This document shows, piece by piece, positions 28,079 to 35,414 of a stretch of DNA of 64,000 nt. Each line of letters opens with the position of its first letter. The first letter of the stretch is position 1. Source of the stretch: Bryobacterales bacterium (lineage in GTDB: Bacteria; Acidobacteriota; Terriglobia; Bryobacterales; Bryobacteraceae); assembly GCA_947446025.1 (NCBI GenBank), contig CANFEY010000005.1, positions 57,668 to 121,667 on the forward strand, read 5' to 3'. A model generated the notes under the pieces. The model had not been told where the DNA came from. It did not search any database and saw only the letters and a list, made by a program, of their open reading frames with translations. Both the position numbers and the translations under genes were made by a program.

Positions 28079-29378
28079 TAATAGTTACCAGTCCCGAGCC
28101 TTGCATCGCGAGACGCTTGTCGAAGTCTTCGGAGAATTTTTCCACGATAGAGATAGTCGGCATCGCGGCCGCGTCGCCCAGCGCACAGAAGGTGCGGCCG
28201 AGCATATTTTTCGACACTTCGCCCAGCACGCGGACATCGTCCTTGCGGCCGCCGCCGTCGTCGAAGCGCTGCAGGATCTTGCGCAGCCAGGTTGTACCTT
28301 CGCGGCACGGGATGCACCAGCCGCAGCTTTCGTGGGCATAGAAGCGCATGATGCGGAGCGCAAACTTCACCATGTCGGTGGTTTCGTCCAGTACGACCAT
28401 GCCGCCGGAACCCATCATGCTGCCGATTTTCGCGATGCTGTCGTAGTCCATCGGCACGTCGCATTCGTCGGCGCGCAGAATTGGACAGGAAGAGCCGCCG
28501 GGGACCACGGCTTTGAGCTTGCGTCCACCGCGCATGCCGCCGGCGATGTCGTTGATCGCCTTCATCATCGGATAGCCGAGCGGGACTTCGTAGACGCCGG
28601 GTTTGTTGACGTGGCCTGAAATGCAGAGCAGGCGGGTGCCGCCGCTCTTCGGAACTCCCAGGGCCGCGTACGCAGCGCCGCCGTCACGAATGATCGCGGG
28701 GATGGTTGCGAAGGTCTCGACGTTATTGAGCAGCGTGGGGCAGGCCCAGGCTCCCGCGACTGCCGGGAACGGAGGCTTCATGCGCGGAATGCCGCGCTTG
28801 CCTTCCAGCGAATCGAGCAACGCGGTTTCTTCTCCGCATTCGTAAGCGCCCGCGCCGGAATGCGTGTAGAGGTCAAAATCGAAGCCGGTGCCGCAGATGT
28901 TCTTACCGAGGTAGCCGCGCTTGTAGGCTTCCTCAATGGCGCGGTTCATGTGCTCAATGATGAAGCGGTATTCGCCGCGGATGTAGAGATAGCCTTTGTG
29001 GGCGTCCATCGCGAGGCCAGCGATGATGATGCCTTCGATCAGCTGGTGGGGATCGTACTCCATCAACAGACGGTCTTTGCAGGTGCCGGGTTCGCTTTCG
29101 TCGGCGTTGATGACGATGTACTTCGGCTTGGGCGATGTGCGCGGGACGAAGCTCCACTTGAGGCCGGTGGGGAAGCCAGCACCGCCTCGGCCACGCAGGG
29201 CGGAGGTCTTGACTTCTTCGATGATCGCCTCAGGCGTCATCTCTTTAGCTTTGAGGAACGCCTTGTAGCCGTCGTTTGCGAGGTAGCCGTCGAGGGTTTC
29301 GGAGCCTTCCTTGCGGAAGTTGCGGCTGATGACCAGCGTTTCGAGCGGGCTCGGTTCGTTGTATAGGACCTTCGCCAT
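28071..29378 (-). CDS. nuoF: NADH-quinone oxidoreductase subunit F
   Basis: NADH- and FMN-binding subunit, 435 aa. GRGGAGFPTGLKW (FMN/NADH glycine-rich loop), NADESEPGTCKDR, GAGAYECGEETALLDSLEG and the N3 cluster cysteines in ESCGWCIPCREGTTW with the distal MLGRTFCALGDAA are all present. Its first base is the last base of the nuoE stop. Complete and of normal length. Confidence 0.98.
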   Translation of the reverse strand: MAKVLYNEPSPLETLVISRNFRKEGSETLDGYLANDGYKAFLKAKEMTPEAIIEEVKTSALRGRGGAGFPTGLKWSFVPRTSPKPKYIVINADESEPGTCKDRLLMEYDPHQLIEGIIIAGLAMDAHKGYLYIRGEYRFIIEHMNRAIEEAYKRGYLGKNICGTGFDFDLYTHSGAGAYECGEETALLDSLEGKRGIPRMKPPFPAVAGAWACPTLLNNVETFATIPAIIRDGGAAYAALGVPKSGGTRLLCISGHVNKPGVYEVPLGYPMMKAINDIAGGMRGGRKLKAVVPGGSSCPILRADECDVPMDYDSIAKIGSMMGSGGMVVLDETTDMVKFALRIMRFYAHESCGWCIPCREGTTWLRKILQRFDDGGGRKDDVRVLGEVSKNMLGRTFCALGDAAAMPTISIVEKFSEDFDKRLAMQGSGLVTING

Positions 29379-29860
29379 TATTGCGCCTTCCTTAAGCCGT
29401 CAATCAAGGCGTCGAATTTCTCAGGGCTGACGTTGTGGTGGTAGTCGTAGTTGACTTCAACGCAGGGGGCCCAACTACAGGCACCCATGCATTCGACTTC
29501 TTCTAGCGAGAAGACGCCGTCCGCAGTGGTCTGCTTGTGGCCCACACCCAGCTTCTTGCAAGCCTGGTCGTAAAGTTCCGTGCCGCCCACCAGCATGCAG
29601 CTGATGGATGTACACACCTGCACGTGGAACTTCCCCTGCGGCTTGCGGTGCAGCATGGAATAGTAGCCGACCACTTCGTCCACCTGCAGCGGCGTGACTT
29701 CGCAGCGCTTGGCCACTTCTTCAATCAGTTCGGGCGTAACCGCGCCGGTTTCATCCTGCGCGTAGATCAACATCGGCACTACGGCCGAGCGTTTTTTCCC
29801 TTCCGGGTACGCTTGGAGCATTTTGGCGAAACGCTCTTCGAGTTGCGGAGAAAAGGTCAT
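29378..29860 (-). CDS. nuoE: NADH-quinone oxidoreductase subunit E
   Basis: [2Fe-2S] (N1a) subunit of the NADH module, 160 aa from the ATG at 29860. Longer readings to 30058 lie inside nuoD. Cluster ligands are in VQVCTSISCMLVGG and VECMGACSWAPCV; the helical part includes VVPMLIYAQDETGAV. It overlaps the nuoD stop by one base and the nuoF start by one base. Confidence 0.97.
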   Translation of the reverse strand: MTFSPQLEERFAKMLQAYPEGKKRSAVVPMLIYAQDETGAVTPELIEEVAKRCEVTPLQVDEVVGYYSMLHRKPQGKFHVQVCTSISCMLVGGTELYDQACKKLGVGHKQTTADGVFSLEEVECMGACSWAPCVEVNYDYHHNVSPEKFDALIDGLRKAQ

Positions 29861-31104
29861 TAGCGGTCCGTGTCTCCCAATACAAAATCCATGCTGCCTA
29901 GGGCGGCGATTGAATCCGCGATCAAGGTTTGTTCCAACAGCGTGGGCAGACCTTGAAGATTCGCAAAACTCGGGGTGCGCATGTGGCAGCGGTACGGCTT
30001 CGAGGTCCCGTCGCTCACGATGTAGTAACCGATTTCGCCGCGCGGGGCTTCGATGCACTGAAAGACTTCTCCAGCAGGCACGCGGTAGCCTTCGGTGACG
30101 ATTTTGAAATGATAGATGAGCGCTTCCATCTGCGTCTTCATCTTTTCGCGCTGCGGCAGCACCACGTGGGGCGCGTCGGCTTGGAAGTCGCCTTCAGGCA
30201 TGCCTTCCAGGGCCTGGGTGATAATTTTTGCACTCTCGCGCATTTCGCGCATGCGGACGCGGTACCGGCCCCACACGTCGTTGGAGGTTTCCACGGGAAC
30301 TTCGAAGTTGAATTTATCGTAGCTGGAGTAGGGTTCGTTCTTGCGGGCGTCCCAGTTGAGGCCGGCGGCGCGCAACATGGGTCCGGTGATACCCAGGTCC
30401 AACATGTCTTCGAGCGAGATGAAGCCGACGCCCTTGGTGCGGCGCGTCCAAATAGGATTGGCGTTGAGCAGGTCTTCGTACTGATCGACCTTGCTGGGGA
30501 AGGAACGGATAAATTTACCCACCACCTGCTGCCAGCCGCGGGGAGCTTCCAGCGCCACGCCGCCCACGCGGATATAGCTGGTCATCATGCGCTGGCCGGA
30601 GAACATTTCGAGTATCCGCAGGATGTCTTCGCGTTCGCGGAAGCAGTAGAAGAACATCGACATGGCGCCGATGTCGAGCGCGTGCGTGCCGAGCCACACC
30701 AAGTGGCTGTTCAAGCGCGTGAACTCGGTCATCATCACACGCAGCCACTGGGCGCGCGCGGGAATTTCGAGTTGTAGGAGTTTTTCGACGGCCAGACAGT
30801 AGCAGAGGTTGTTTGAGAGGTTCGCCAGGTAATCCACCCGGTCCGTCAGCGTGACGGCCTTGGCGTAGGTCAGCGTCTCCATCTGCTTTTCGATGCCGGT
30901 GTGGAGAAAGCCGATGTCCGGCTTGGCGGAAATGATGGTCTCGCCTTCCAGTTGCAGCACGATGCGCAACACGCCGTGCGTGGACGGATGCTGCGGACCC
31001 ATGTTCAGGGTCATGCGCTTGGGCGCGGAAGGACTCGCCGGAGTTTCCTCGACCGCTTCAATGGTCGAGATGGGATCTGCGTATGGGATCGGCCGCTTAT
31101 TCAT
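29860..31104 (-). CDS. nuoD: NADH-quinone oxidoreductase subunit D
   Basis: 49-kDa-type subunit forming the quinone pocket next to NuoB, 414 aa. MTLNMGPQHPSTHGVLRIVL with the quinone-site His, DPIGFLHTGIEK-like PDIGFLHTGIEKQME, RVDYLANLSNNLCYCLAVE and the C-terminal IADSIAALGSMDFVLGDTDR identify it. It overlaps nuoC by 8 nt. It is a separate gene, not the NuoCD fusion of E. coli. Its structural partner NuoB is not encoded in this operon. Confidence 0.98.
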   Translation of the reverse strand: MNKRPIPYADPISTIEAVEETPASPSAPKRMTLNMGPQHPSTHGVLRIVLQLEGETIISAKPDIGFLHTGIEKQMETLTYAKAVTLTDRVDYLANLSNNLCYCLAVEKLLQLEIPARAQWLRVMMTEFTRLNSHLVWLGTHALDIGAMSMFFYCFREREDILRILEMFSGQRMMTSYIRVGGVALEAPRGWQQVVGKFIRSFPSKVDQYEDLLNANPIWTRRTKGVGFISLEDMLDLGITGPMLRAAGLNWDARKNEPYSSYDKFNFEVPVETSNDVWGRYRVRMREMRESAKIITQALEGMPEGDFQADAPHVVLPQREKMKTQMEALIYHFKIVTEGYRVPAGEVFQCIEAPRGEIGYYIVSDGTSKPYRCHMRTPSFANLQGLPTLLEQTLIADSIAALGSMDFVLGDTDR

Positions 31105-31534
31105 TGGAGTAGCTGTATTTGTACCCGTGAACCGGATAGTCCTTTCTCAGCGGGTGGCCTTCCCAGTCGGTCGGCATGAGGATGCGGTCAAGGTCCGGAT
31201 GGTTGTTGACGTGGATGCCGAACATATCCCAGACTTCGCGTTCGTACCAGTTGGCGGAGCGCCAGACGGAAGTGACGGATTCGATCTCCGGCTTGTCACC
31301 GTTAATGCGTGTCTTCACACGCAGGCGGCGGAAGGGTTCGAGGGAATGCAGGTGGTAGACGACCTCAAAGCGGGACTGCGCGGGGTGCCAATCGACCGCG
31401 GTGATCGAACTGAGGCGGATGTAATTTTCTTTGTCCTTGAGGAAGCGGCACAGGTCGACGATCTGAGCCGGGTCGGCAATCAGCGTGGTTTCGCCCAGGG
31501 CGTTGATGGTTTCGAGAATCGCGGGGTGGGTCAC
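31097..31534 (-). CDS. nuoC: NADH-quinone oxidoreductase subunit C
   Basis: 30-kDa-type subunit of the connecting module, 145 aa, near the short end for the family. LSSITAVDWHPAQSRFEVVY, SVWRSANWYEREVWDMFGI and HPDLDRILMPTDWEGHPLRK DYP-type C-terminal motif (core DWEGHPLRKDYP) are diagnostic. Its start overlaps the nuoA stop by 4 nt, which leaves no room for nuoB in its usual place between nuoA and nuoC. Confidence 0.97.
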   Translation of the reverse strand: MTHPAILETINALGETTLIADPAQIVDLCRFLKDKENYIRLSSITAVDWHPAQSRFEVVYHLHSLEPFRRLRVKTRINGDKPEIESVTSVWRSANWYEREVWDMFGIHVNNHPDLDRILMPTDWEGHPLRKDYPVHGYKYSYSNE

Positions 31535-31923
31535 TTGGATTCTTCCTTCCTGGTCACGGACCAGTCGAGCGCGCCCTTTTTCCAGATGTAGTAGAAGCCC
31601 ACCAGCACCAGCGCCACGAAAATCAGCATTTCGAAGAAGCCGAAGAGTTTGAGGTCGCGGTAGACGACGACCCAGGGATAAAGGAACACAGCTTCAATGT
31701 CGAAGAGAATGAAAATCATGCCCACCAGGTAGAACTTGACGCTGAAGCGATCCTGCGCCGAGCCGATGGGGGCCATGCCGGATTCGTAGGGCGTGTCCTT
31801 GAGCGGCGACTTGGCGCGGAAGCCGAGCAGGCCGGTAACACCCACCAATGTCGCGGCCAGCACAGCGGCGATGATCACCTGGACCAGGATCGGGAAGTAG
31901 AGCTCTATGTAGTTTTGTGGCAT
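31531..31923 (-). CDS. nuoA: NADH-quinone oxidoreductase subunit A
   Basis: 130-aa membrane subunit with three helices and first gene of the nuo operon. [20 protein letters not shown] (the loop near the quinone tunnel, usually with a Cys in other species) and [20 protein letters not shown] are typical. The loop has Ser-Gly where the conserved Cys often stands (YECG in many, YESG here). The promoter at 31950-31979 lies directly upstream and would leave a leader of only ~20 nt. Confidence 0.97.
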   Translation of the reverse strand: MPQNYIELYFPILVQVIIAAVLAATLVGVTGLLGFRAKSPLKDTPYESGMAPIGSAQDRFSVKFYLVGMIFILFDIEAVFLYPWVVVYRDLKLFGFFEMLIFVALVLVGFYYIWKKGALDWSVTRKEESK

Positions 31924-31949
31924 GGACGGCGATTGGGCAGTAACTATTG

Positions 31950-31979
31950 ACTATAATGAGCGGGGAACAATCGTGTCAA
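31950..31979 (-). promoter_or_regulatory. Sigma70-type promoter of the nuo operon
   Basis: On the minus strand a perfect TTGACA (-35, 31974-31979) and TATAGT (-10, 31950-31955) are 18 bp apart, the -10 ending 27 nt before the nuoA ATG. On the plus strand the same region holds TATAAT (31952-31957) facing thiS, but without a convincing -35. Confidence 0.7.
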
Positions 31980-31987
31980 TTGGCTCT

Positions 31988-32212
31988 ATGGAATCGGCAG
32001 GCAGCGGGACGGTGGAAATTGTGGTAAACGGGGAGGCTCGGCGGGTGCCGGAGGGGCTTTCGGTGGACCGTTTGCTGGTTTTTCTGGAGGTCGACCCCGG
32101 ACGGGTGGCGGTGGAGCGCAATCGCGAGATAGTGCGCAAAGCGGAGTGGGCGGGCACGGTGGTGGAGGCGGGGGATGCGCTCGAGGTGGTTTGGTTTGTG
32201 GGGGGCGGGTAG
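31988..32212 (+). CDS. thiS: Sulfur carrier protein ThiS
   Basis: 74-aa ubiquitin-like carrier whose C-terminal Gly-Gly is thiocarboxylated to donate sulfur for the thiazole ring of thiamin. The N-terminus reads [19 protein letters not shown], the centre [15 protein letters not shown], and the end [11 protein letters not shown], with three glycines at the terminus. The start ATG at 31988 matches the family; a longer frame from 31922 overlaps the nuoA start. It is alone here: no thiG, thiF or thiO is next to it. It is divergent from the nuo operon. Confidence 0.85.
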   Translation: MESAGSGTVEIVVNGEARRVPEGLSVDRLLVFLEVDPGRVAVERNREIVRKAEWAGTVVEAGDALEVVWFVGGG

Positions 32213-32221
32213 GACTAGAAC

Positions 32222-32873
32222 ATGCTACGCGTTGCGGTTTTCGCCCTGATCGCTCTGCCGGTAGCTGCCCAAACCGCACCAAGTGTTGCCGAAATCCTTC
32301 GCAACGTGTCTACAACTTTCAAGGACGCGAAGGACTACGAACTCGTCGTTGAGCACTCGGAGCGAGGTATGAAGATGAAGACGCAGATCGCGTTTCAGTC
32401 TCCGGATCGAATGCGCCTGGAAATGACCCGCGTCGATCTGGTGCCCCCTGTGGTTGCGTCTCGGGCCGTGGTAGACGCCTCCGGGGTGTGGACGTACCTC
32501 GGTGAGACGAACACTTACGGCTTTCAGTCGCGCGGTGACTTTCGCTCAGGCGAGTTGGAGTCTCTCGTACCCCAGGATCGACTCGCGTTCTTCCGGGACA
32601 TGGAAAAGTAAAGCAAGGATGCACGCTTCCTCCGCGAAGAGTCCATCGAAGTTTTCGGCGCCAAGGTGGATTGCATCGTGGTCTTAATATCCGTTCCGGG
32701 ACTTGGAGTGGGTGCCTGGTGGATCGACGCGCAACTTCCAAGTGGTCGGGGCTGGACAGGGGGATTCGACCGCACCAACGGAGGTCGTTTCGATCCGTAT
32801 CAACCAGCCTCTATCCGAGGAACTTTTTCGTTTCACTCCCCCGCCCGGAGCGCGTCTTGCGGAAACACGCTAG
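32222..32873 (+). pseudogene. Broken LolA-like secreted protein gene
   Basis: Signal peptide MLRVAVFALIALPVAAQ, then a LolA/DUF2092-type beta-sheet pattern (PDRMRLEMTRVDLV, GVWTYLGETNTYGF). A TAA at 32609-32611 interrupts it. Directly after, the same frame continues as family-like sequence (DARFLREESIEVFGAKVDC...WWIDAQ). Near 32730 the frame shifts once more into FQVVGAGQGDSTAPTEVV and ends with SEELFRFTPPPGARLAETR and TAG at 32871. An intact member would be ~215 aa. Without the lesions it would be a periplasmic lipid- or lipoprotein-binding fold. Confidence 0.75.
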
Positions 32874-32911
32874 CCTTGCGCACCCCATACGAAAGATCCA
32901 TACTTATATGC

Positions 32912-33112
32912 ATGAGAACTACACTGATCCTGGACGACGATCTCATTGAAGAAGCACGCAAGCTCACGGGCATCCAGGAAAAGACGGCGCTGGTTCATCA
33001 GGGACTGCGGGAACTAATCGCGCGAGAGAGCGCCCGGATGCTGGCGGCGCTGGGCGGGTCGGCTCCGAAGATAGAAGCAGTTCCGAGGCGCAGGTCGCAA
33101 GCGGCGCGATGA
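32912..33112 (+). CDS. vapB: VapB-type antitoxin
   Basis: 66 aa starting MRTTLILDDDLIEEARKLTG, then EKTALVHQGLRELIARES and a basic end. This is the short ribbon-helix-helix type antitoxin (VapB, DUF2191-like) that binds DNA and neutralises a PIN toxin. The ATG at 32912 lacks a clear ribosome-binding site. It overlaps vapC by 4 nt (ATGA), the standard translational coupling of such modules. It is located just after a broken gene, in accessory surroundings. Confidence 0.87.
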   Translation: MRTTLILDDDLIEEARKLTGIQEKTALVHQGLRELIARESARMLAALGGSAPKIEAVPRRRSQAAR

Positions 33113-33471
33113 TTCTCGTGGACACTTCGGTGTGGATCGAGCATTTCCGGCGGGGGCATGCGGAACTGGTGCGGCTGCTGGATGCCGGAGAGGCGGCTAC
33201 GCATCCGATGATCGCGGGTGAGCTTGCTTGCGGGCAATTGCTGAAGCGGGCCTCGACGCTGCACCTATTCCAAGCGCTGCCTCACATCGCGGACGCGCCG
33301 GACAAAGTGGTGCTGCATGCGCTGGAGGCTCGGAGGCTGTACGGCTCTGGCATCGGGTGGGTGGATGCGCACTTATTGACCTCCGCGCTAGTATCCAACA
33401 CGCCGTTGTGGACGCTGGACGCGCGGCTGGACAGGATCGCGCGTACGGCGGGAATCGCGCACGTCCTCTAG
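33109..33471 (+). CDS. vapC: VapC-type PIN-domain ribonuclease toxin
   Basis: 120-aa PIN-domain RNase, the toxin of the pair. The acidic residues expected for metal binding are visible: Asp5 (ILVDTSVWIEHF), Glu38 (IAGELACGQ), Asp86 (GIGWVDAHLL) and Asp104 (LWTLDARL). It is complete, so probably functional. Targets in this family are usually tRNA or rRNA; the specific target cannot be predicted. It converges on the DUF302 gene, with a 4-nt overlap of the two ends. Confidence 0.92.
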   Translation: MILVDTSVWIEHFRRGHAELVRLLDAGEAATHPMIAGELACGQLLKRASTLHLFQALPHIADAPDKVVLHALEARRLYGSGIGWVDAHLLTSALVSNTPLWTLDARLDRIARTAGIAHVL

Positions 33472-33851
33472 CCCGCGGCGTCCGCCATCATTTCCTTGAG
33501 CACGACCTCCACTTCCTGCGCCACCACACCCAGTTCGGGCGACCCGAACATCTGCATCAACTCCGTGGGGAGCAGCGTGGCGAGCGTGTAGCCACCGGGG
33601 TTCCCGTAAACCGAGATGCGGCAGGGAAGCGCGGTGGAGACGGCCCCGTTCGCTTCCAGCACCTTCTTCGCCTGCACGGGATTGCACACCTCATAGATGC
33701 GGCAATCGGTGTTGAACTCGACGCCCTTCTTGCGCATGGTCTCGCGCAGGTCGTGGATGGCCAGAACGCCGAACTTGTGCCGAGCGGCTGATTCCTGCAA
33801 GGCTGCTTCAATCTCGCCTAGGCTGCGGTGCGATCGAATGGTGTGGAGCAT
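33468..33851 (-). CDS. DUF302 family protein
   Basis: 127 aa from MLHTIRSHRSLGEIEAALQE; a longer frame to 33920 adds an unlikely Pro-rich start. The FGVLAIHDLRETMRKKGVEF, YEVCNPVQAKKVLEANG and PCRISVYGNPGGYTLATLLP segments match the DUF302 fold (TT1751-like), thought to bind small ligands or metals. No signal peptide. Function unknown. Its end overlaps vapC by 4 nt on the opposite strand. Confidence 0.85.
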   Translation of the reverse strand: MLHTIRSHRSLGEIEAALQESAARHKFGVLAIHDLRETMRKKGVEFNTDCRIYEVCNPVQAKKVLEANGAVSTALPCRISVYGNPGGYTLATLLPTELMQMFGSPELGVVAQEVEVVLKEMMADAAG

Positions 33852-33905
33852 GATGCCAAATACACAGCACGCGAGATGCCAGGGAGGTTGTGGCAGGATC
33901 GGAGG

Positions 33906-34028
33906 ATGGAGACAATCCAAGGGACGGCGTTTGAGACGCTCGGGATGCAGCCTATCGGAGAAAAGAAGGTCTGGTCCTCGACCCGAAATCGGGAGGAGAT
34001 CTGCCTATACTTTGAACTTCAGCGCTGA
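33906..34028 (+). CDS. Small open frame of unknown reality
   Basis: 40 codons (METIQGTAFETLGMQPIGEK ... CLYFELQR) between the divergent DUF302 start and the end of the zinc-ribbon gene. A GGAGG stands directly against the ATG, too close for a normal ribosome-binding site. It has no recognised relatives and may be a remnant or chance. Confidence 0.25.
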   Translation: METIQGTAFETLGMQPIGEKKVWSSTRNREEICLYFELQR

Positions 34029-34029
34029 G

Positions 34030-34470
34030 CTAGTGTGTAACCAAATAGAACGCCAGCCCAAGCACGGCACCGATCAGGACGAAGCCTAGGATTGCGGAGA
34101 GCATCGGACTCATGCCACCGCTGCGCGCGACGGTTGCCGCTTTTGCGGGCGGCGGCGACTTGGCGTCGATCATGGCGATCTTCGCGCCGCCGAAGCTGAA
34201 GGTGACGGGCTCTTCGGCAGCGGGAGGGGGCTCGACGACGGGAGACGCTGGGGGCGCGACCGGAGTGGGAGGGGGCTCGGCAACAACGGGGACCGGCGCT
34301 GGCGCGGGCTCCACTTTCCGCGGCTGTCCGCAGGAGGTGCAGAAAACGTCGTCCGGCTCCAGCTTAGTGCCGCACGCCGGGCAGGAGACACGCGTCTCAC
34401 GCTTTTCTCCGCACTTGCCGCAAAATTTCGCTTCGTCCTTATTTTCGTGCTGCTGCGAACACTGCCACAT
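34030..34470 (-). CDS. Double zinc-ribbon membrane-anchored protein
   Basis: 146 aa. Two zinc ribbons at the N-terminus (FCGKCGEKR, then CPACGTKLEPDDVFCTSCGQ), a Pro/Ala/Val-rich linker (~52-88), and one C-terminal membrane helix (~124-144, LSAILGFVLIGAVLGLAFYL). The first ribbon lacks a clean first CxxC pair (it reads MWQCSQQHEN). The layout suggests a C-tail-anchored cytoplasmic protein of unknown function. It stands alone on the minus strand. Confidence 0.75.
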   Translation of the reverse strand: MWQCSQQHENKDEAKFCGKCGEKRETRVSCPACGTKLEPDDVFCTSCGQPRKVEPAPAPVPVVAEPPPTPVAPPASPVVEPPPAAEEPVTFSFGGAKIAMIDAKSPPPAKAATVARSGGMSPMLSAILGFVLIGAVLGLAFYLVTH

Positions 34471-34490
34471 AAATGCCAGTGTACGCCGAT

Positions 34491-34697
34491 TCAGGGCCTC
34501 CGCAGGGGAACCAGTAATTTCTCCAGCCCGTTGAGTTTTAATTCCTGCATCGCGCCGAGTTGCTGGCCCAGCTTGCCCGGTGGAAATCCCTTGCGGCTGA
34601 ACCAGACGAAATAGGCGTCGGGCAGTTCGGCTAAGTATCGGCCTTTGTATTTCCCGAACGGCATGCGTGCGTTGGCGAGTTCGGTGAGATCGTCCAT
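34491..34697 (-). CDS. DUF3820 family protein
   Basis: 68 aa from the ATG at 34697. MPFGKYKGRYLAELPDAYFV and WFSRKGFPPGKLGQQLGAMQ followed by ELKLNGLEKLL cover the whole short family, which in some proteins is fused to exonucleases. The longer frame to 34838 overlaps the promoter of the MerR gene and is unlikely. Function unknown. Confidence 0.85.
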   Translation of the reverse strand: MDDLTELANARMPFGKYKGRYLAELPDAYFVWFSRKGFPPGKLGQQLGAMQELKLNGLEKLLVPLRRP

Positions 34698-34765
34698 CAC
34701 AATCAGGTTACGCCTTACACCAAGCGCACTGCTCATGCAAGCGGAACACGGGCCCGGCCCCCCTG

Positions 34766-34793
34766 TTGACTTGGCCTCGCAGTCGAGTACAAT
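34766..34793 (+). promoter_or_regulatory. Sigma70-type promoter of the MerR-type regulator
   Basis: TTGACT (34766-34771) and TACAAT (34788-34793) with a 16-bp spacer. The -10 ends 59 nt before the ATG at 34853. A short spacer would fit control by a MerR-type regulator only if longer (19 bp), so this is an ordinary promoter rather than a MerR-type operator. Confidence 0.6.
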
Positions 34794-34852
34794 CGAGAGG
34801 TTCGCAGTATCTAGTACTTTTGCAGTCCCCCGGAGCAACGAAAGAAACGTTT

Positions 34853-35356
34853 ATGTTGAAAGCTCGCAAGCCACGCCTGGAAGCGCAGTCGGAAGAGAAG
34901 ACCTATTCGTCGGCGGACGTCGCCGATATTGCCGGAGTGAGTCTGCGGCAACTGCAGTGGTGGGATGAGCGCAAGGTTGTGTCGCCCCGGCATGAGGGCC
35001 ATCGTCGTGTGTACTTCCGTGCTGAGGTGGTGGAGATCACGGTGATCGCCGAGCTGCGGCGCAAGGGATTCTCGCTGCAAAAAATCCGGCGCGTGTTGCG
35101 CTTCCTGCAAAAGGAAATGGGCCGACGCTTGGCGGAAGTTCTGGCGGCGGATTCGGATCTGCACTTGGTCACCGACGGCAAAGCGATTTACCTCGAAGAC
35201 AAGCAGGACCGGATCATCAACATCTTGAAGGACGCCAAGCAGGCGATGTTCCTGGTGTGCGTGAGCGATCAGGCTCGGCGGCTGGGCGAACCGGGGCGGA
35301 AGCCGCCGGCTCGGGTGGAATCGCAGGTTGCCGTGCGGCGCGCGCGGACCAGCTAA
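34853..35356 (+). CDS. MerR-family transcriptional regulator
   Basis: 167 aa from the ATG at 34853. The winged helix-turn-helix is residues ~17-85 (YSSADVADIAGVSLRQLQWW and RRVYFRAEVVEITVIAELRR, KGFSLQKIRRVL). The C-terminal part contains DLHLVTDGKAIYLEDKQDRI, which is typical of MerR-like proteins without metal cysteines; the ligand is unknown. It ends 58 nt before ctpA and may be cotranscribed, though a TATACT box lies between them at about 35386. Confidence 0.88.
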   Translation: MLKARKPRLEAQSEEKTYSSADVADIAGVSLRQLQWWDERKVVSPRHEGHRRVYFRAEVVEITVIAELRRKGFSLQKIRRVLRFLQKEMGRRLAEVLAADSDLHLVTDGKAIYLEDKQDRIINILKDAKQAMFLVCVSDQARRLGEPGRKPPARVESQVAVRRARTS

Positions 35357-35414
35357 CAACTCCGCCCCTGGGGTGCGGGGTTACGATATACTGTAGACGC
35401 CTGGAGGCTTTTGG

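Noticed and set aside
29860..30058. Extension of nuoE to 30058
   Set aside because: It lies inside nuoD, and the extra 66 residues do not resemble NuoE.
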